Of a stretch of 64,000 bases of DNA, positions 61,033 to 64,000 are shown one piece after another (position 1 is the first letter of the stretch; each line of letters begins with the position of its first letter). Location: the NCBI GenBank assembly GCA_036426205.1, contig CM071570.1:74431763-74495762 (forward strand), written 5' to 3'. Made by a program: the position numbers and the translations under genes. A model generated the notes under the pieces. It made no database searches and was not told the origin of the DNA. It saw nothing but the letters and a program-made list of their open reading frames with translations. This DNA is from Ascaphus truei (lineage: Eukaryota > Chordata > Amphibia > Anura > Ascaphidae).

Positions 61033-62622
61033 ACCCACGTGTATGTGCAGAATATCTCTCCCTTCCCGATGGAGTTGGATGCTGGCCAGAAGTTGGGTGG
61101 CATATACCCGGTCAGCCCGGTAGTAGACACACCTGAGGTGAAGGCGGCGACCGCGGATGAGCGTTTTGTCGAGCTGGATTTCAACTTCGGTGATTCGACA
61201 CTGTCCACCCATTGGAAGGAGCGGCTGGCCACGCAGTTGACTCAACGACGACATGTGTTCTCCACGTGTGAGATGGACGTGGGGTGTAGTCGCAGCACCC
61301 AACATACCATCCGATTGAGTGATACCACCCCGTTCCGAGAACGATCACGCCGCCTCGCCCCGCGTGATATAGACGACGTGAGGAACGCCCTTCATGATAT
61401 GGAAGATGCCGGGATTTTGACAGAGTCTCGAGGCCCATACGCGTCCCCCATAGTGGTGGTGCGTAAAAAGAACGGATCCGTACGACTGTGTATCGATTAT
61501 CGGACATTGAACAATCGTACGATACCGGATCAGTACAACCTCCCGCGCATCGAAGAGATACTGAACGCGCTGAATGGAAGTCAATGGTTCAGCGTGCTCG
61601 ACCTCCGATCCGGGTACTATCAGGTACCTATGAGCACGGAAGATCAAGAAAAAACAGCTTTCGTCTGCCCCCTGGGATTCTATCAATTTACCCGTATGCC
61701 CCAAGGTATATGTGGGGTCCCTGCTATGTTCCAAAGGTTGATGGAGAAGACTATCGGGGACATGATTCCATGGGAGTGTCTGGTATACCTGGATGATATC
61801 ATCGTCTTCGGAAGGACTCTGGAAGAGCACGAAGAACGATTATTTAAGGTGATCGACCGTCTGGGGAACGAAGGTTTGAAATTATCCCTAGACAAGTGCC
61901 GGTTTTGCCATACCTCGGTGACCTACGTGGGACTCATAGTGTCCGCAAAAGGGATAGCCACCGACCCTGCCAAGGTAGAGGCCGTAGTGAACTGGCCTCG
62001 CCCTGAGAACGTCAGAGAGTTGCGATCCTTCCTGGGATTCTGTGGGTATTACCGACACTTCGTGGAAGGGTACTCGAGCAAGGCTAAACCCCTGAACAAT
62101 CTGTTGAAGATATACCCGTCAGAGACCGGGAAGAAGGCTGTATCGGCACGCCAACTGTTCGGGGACAAATGGACATCTGAGTGTGAGCAGGCCTTCCTGA
62201 AACTGAAGAAGTGTCTGACCGAAGCGCCCGTGCTTGCATATGCGGATCCCGAACAGCCATACGTCCTGCATGTGGATGCCAGCCTCAATGGACTGGGTGC
62301 CGTCCTGCACCAGAAGCACCCGGAGGGCCTGCGGCCTGTAGCTTACATCAGCCGCAGCTTGACACCCAGTGAACAGAGATACCCCGTCCACAAGTTAGAA
62401 TTCCTTGCTCTCAAGTGGGCTATTACCGAGAAACTACACGATTACCTGTACGTTGTTGCCTTCGAAGTAAGGACAGATAACAATCCCCTCACCTACGTCA
62501 ATACCTCGGCCAAATTGGACGCCGCCGGACACCGCTGGTTGGCCGCCCTGAACAGTTACAGATTCTCCATGAAATATAAGCCGGGGCCCTTGAATATAGG
62601 GGCTGACGCCCTCTCCAGATGA
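61033..62622 (+). pseudogene. Reverse transcriptase and RNase H
   Basis: RT blocks: ESRGPYASPIVVVRKKNGSV, RLCIDYRTLNNRTIPDQYNL, FSVLDLRSGYYQVPM, FTRMPQGICGVPAMFQRLME, and the catalytic CLVYLDDIIVFGRTLEEH (about 61780). RNase H: YVLHVDASLNGLGAVLHQ (about 62260), SRSLTPSEQRYPVHKLEFLA and RTDNNPLTYV. It ends GADALSR then TGA at 62620-62622; the same frame stays open beyond. Apart from that stop the enzyme looks complete. Confidence 0.93.
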
Positions 62623-64000
62623 CCCGGGTTAAGCGCTGTTCCAGATGATGAGGAATGGGAGGAACTCCCAGGACCCGGCGTGAGAGCTATGTGTAGCATG
62701 GCCGCTATCGTCAACGGCCAGGTGGCCTTTTCAGAATTACGAGCAGCTAATTCATTGGGATGCCGGTCGCAAGCTGTCCGAGCCGCTTACTGCGATCCCA
62801 AAGGGATGAATATCACGCCTGATAAGGTGTTACGGTGGAAGTACCTGGTAGACTACCAAGTACGAGACCCTGTCGTTAGTATCATCCGGAGAGCTGTAAC
62901 AAAGGAGAACCCTGCCCTTCTTAAGCGTGCGCCCAAAAACTTGGTGGCCTTGCTCATGCGGGAGTGGGACAAATTCGAAATAGACAATTGCTTACTCTAT
63001 CGGGTGGTACAGTACCACAACCACCCGGATAGGAGACAACTAGTCCTCCCTAAGAACCTACAATATTTGGTGCTGAAGTCCCTACATGATGATCATGGGC
63101 ACCTTGGTACAGACAAAACCTTTGGGCTGGTCCGAGGTCAGTTTTTCTGGCCTAAGATGCGAGAGGCTGTTGAGCGTCACTGTCGCCGATGTACTAGGTG
63201 TATACAGCGAAAAACCCTGCCTACCCGAGCGCCCCCCATGGGTCATCTGCAGAGTTCGGGTCCCATGGACCTCGTGTGCATGGACTTTCTGTGCATTGAG
63301 CCGGATAGCCGGGGACTATGCAACGTGCTGGTCATCACAGACCACTACACGTGGTATGCTCAAGCTTTCCCTACTAAAGACCAGAAAGCCATCACCGTGG
63401 CGAAGATATTATGGGAAAAATACTTTGTGCATTACGGCCTTCCCAACCGCCTTCACTCTGATCAGGGGCGGGATTTCGAGAGTACATTGATCAGGGAACT
63501 GCTCCGAATGCTGAACATTGCCAAATCCCGAACGACCCCGTATCACCCCGAAGGAGATGCTCTACCCGAACGTTTTAATCGGACATTACTAGACATGCTC
63601 GGAACACTACAGAGTGCTCAGAAATCGGAGTGGAGTCGACATGTAGAGACCTTGGTGCATGCGTATAATTGCACCAGACACGAGTCAACGGGATTCTCCC
63701 CATACTTCCTGATGTTTGGGAGAGAAGCGAGATTGCCAGTGGATGTGCGTCTTAGAGTCTCAACGGATGGGATACATAATGCTACCCATTTTAAATATGT
63801 ACAACGACTCAATGACAGCTTGCAGCAGGCGTATCAGCAGGCAGAGAAATCCACCGCTAAGCTAAATGCTGATAATAAGAGGCAATACGACCATAAGGTC
63901 AGATATCGGAAACTTCGGCCAGGAGACGCTGTGTTGCTTCGGAACTTAGGCGTCCCAGGAAAACAGAAATTGGCCGATCGTTGGAGAGACGGAGTGTATG
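62623..64000 (+). CDS. Integrase, open to the window end
   Basis: No stop was found by reading this frame from 62623 to the edge. The HHCC zinc domain is visible (LHDDHGHLGTDKTFGLVRGQ and RHCRRCTRCIQRK, 63090-63215). The catalytic core follows: MDFLCIEPD, HSDQGRDFES, and Glu in LPERFNRTLLDML. The C-terminal part (RYRKLRPGDAVLLRNLG, KLADRWRDGVY) runs off the window. It is the same protein end seen at 54578. It follows TGA 62620, so it is expressed only by readthrough or not at all. Confidence 0.92.

Noticed and set aside
63086..63490. Open frame over the integrase region
   Set aside because: It is a shadow in another frame; the true integrase frame runs from 62623 to the window end with clear HHCC and DDE motifs.

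Overview
The window looks like gene-poor vertebrate DNA, most likely from an amphibian and probably a frog with a large, transposon-rich genome. The reasons are the mix of elements: Sushi-type chromovirus, Gypsy elements with PNMA-like and SCAN-like gag, several Penelope-like elements (PLEs), an L2-type LINE, CORE-type tRNA SINEs, hAT and Harbinger-like short elements, and AT and TG microsatellites. This is inference from repeat content; no host exon, rRNA or functional tRNA gene was recognised. Nearly all real coding sequence belongs to retroelements, and most of it is broken by frameshifts or stops.

Layout. 1-2.2 kb: unassigned sequence, a 63-bp-arm hairpin and a SINE. 2.26-7.97 kb: a minus-strand Ty3/gypsy chromovirus (gag, protease, RT/RNase H, integrase, chromodomain) with a self-complementary primer site. 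8-14 kb: PLE terminal sequence with a hammerhead-like core, a Harbinger-like element carrying minisatellites, and a decayed minus-strand PLE. 14.2-19.8 kb: two 5'-truncated PLE copies head to head, forming a 5.1-kb inverted repeat; the insertion is bounded by a 16-bp direct repeat. 25.1-37.5 kb: an L2 LINE split by a non-autonomous LTR element whose interior holds a hAT element, a TG-rich microsatellite and a 44-bp tandem array; about 4.8 kb of this (28.8-33.6 kb) is repeated at 33.6-38.3 kb. 38.3-47.3 kb: another PLE fragment, a candidate solo LTR, a MITE and several PLE terminal repeats. 47.5-51.1 kb: an LTR element with SCAN-like gag and, in place of pol, a coiled-coil reading frame whose end closely resembles the tail of non-muscle myosin II; its 3' LTR carries a MITE whose empty site survives in the 5' LTR. 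51-54.5 kb: foldback repeats and a PLE terminal repeat. 54.6-64 kb: a PNMA-gag Gypsy element arranged as pol end - LTR - gag/pro - partial LTR - gag/pro/pol, running off the window with its integrase still open.

How the parts relate. The non-autonomous LTR element at 26.7 kb and the PNMA-gag Gypsy at 55 kb share LTR ends (TGTAGCC...GTTACA) and near-identical primer-site sequence, so the Gypsy family could supply enzymes to the short element. The PLE remnants share a terminal module resembling a hammerhead ribozyme core. The most unusual object is the LTR element with the captured myosin-like coiled coil. Next are the PLE palindrome, the self-priming chromovirus and the Gypsy copy whose only in-frame stops downstream of a gag frameshift are four UGA codons.
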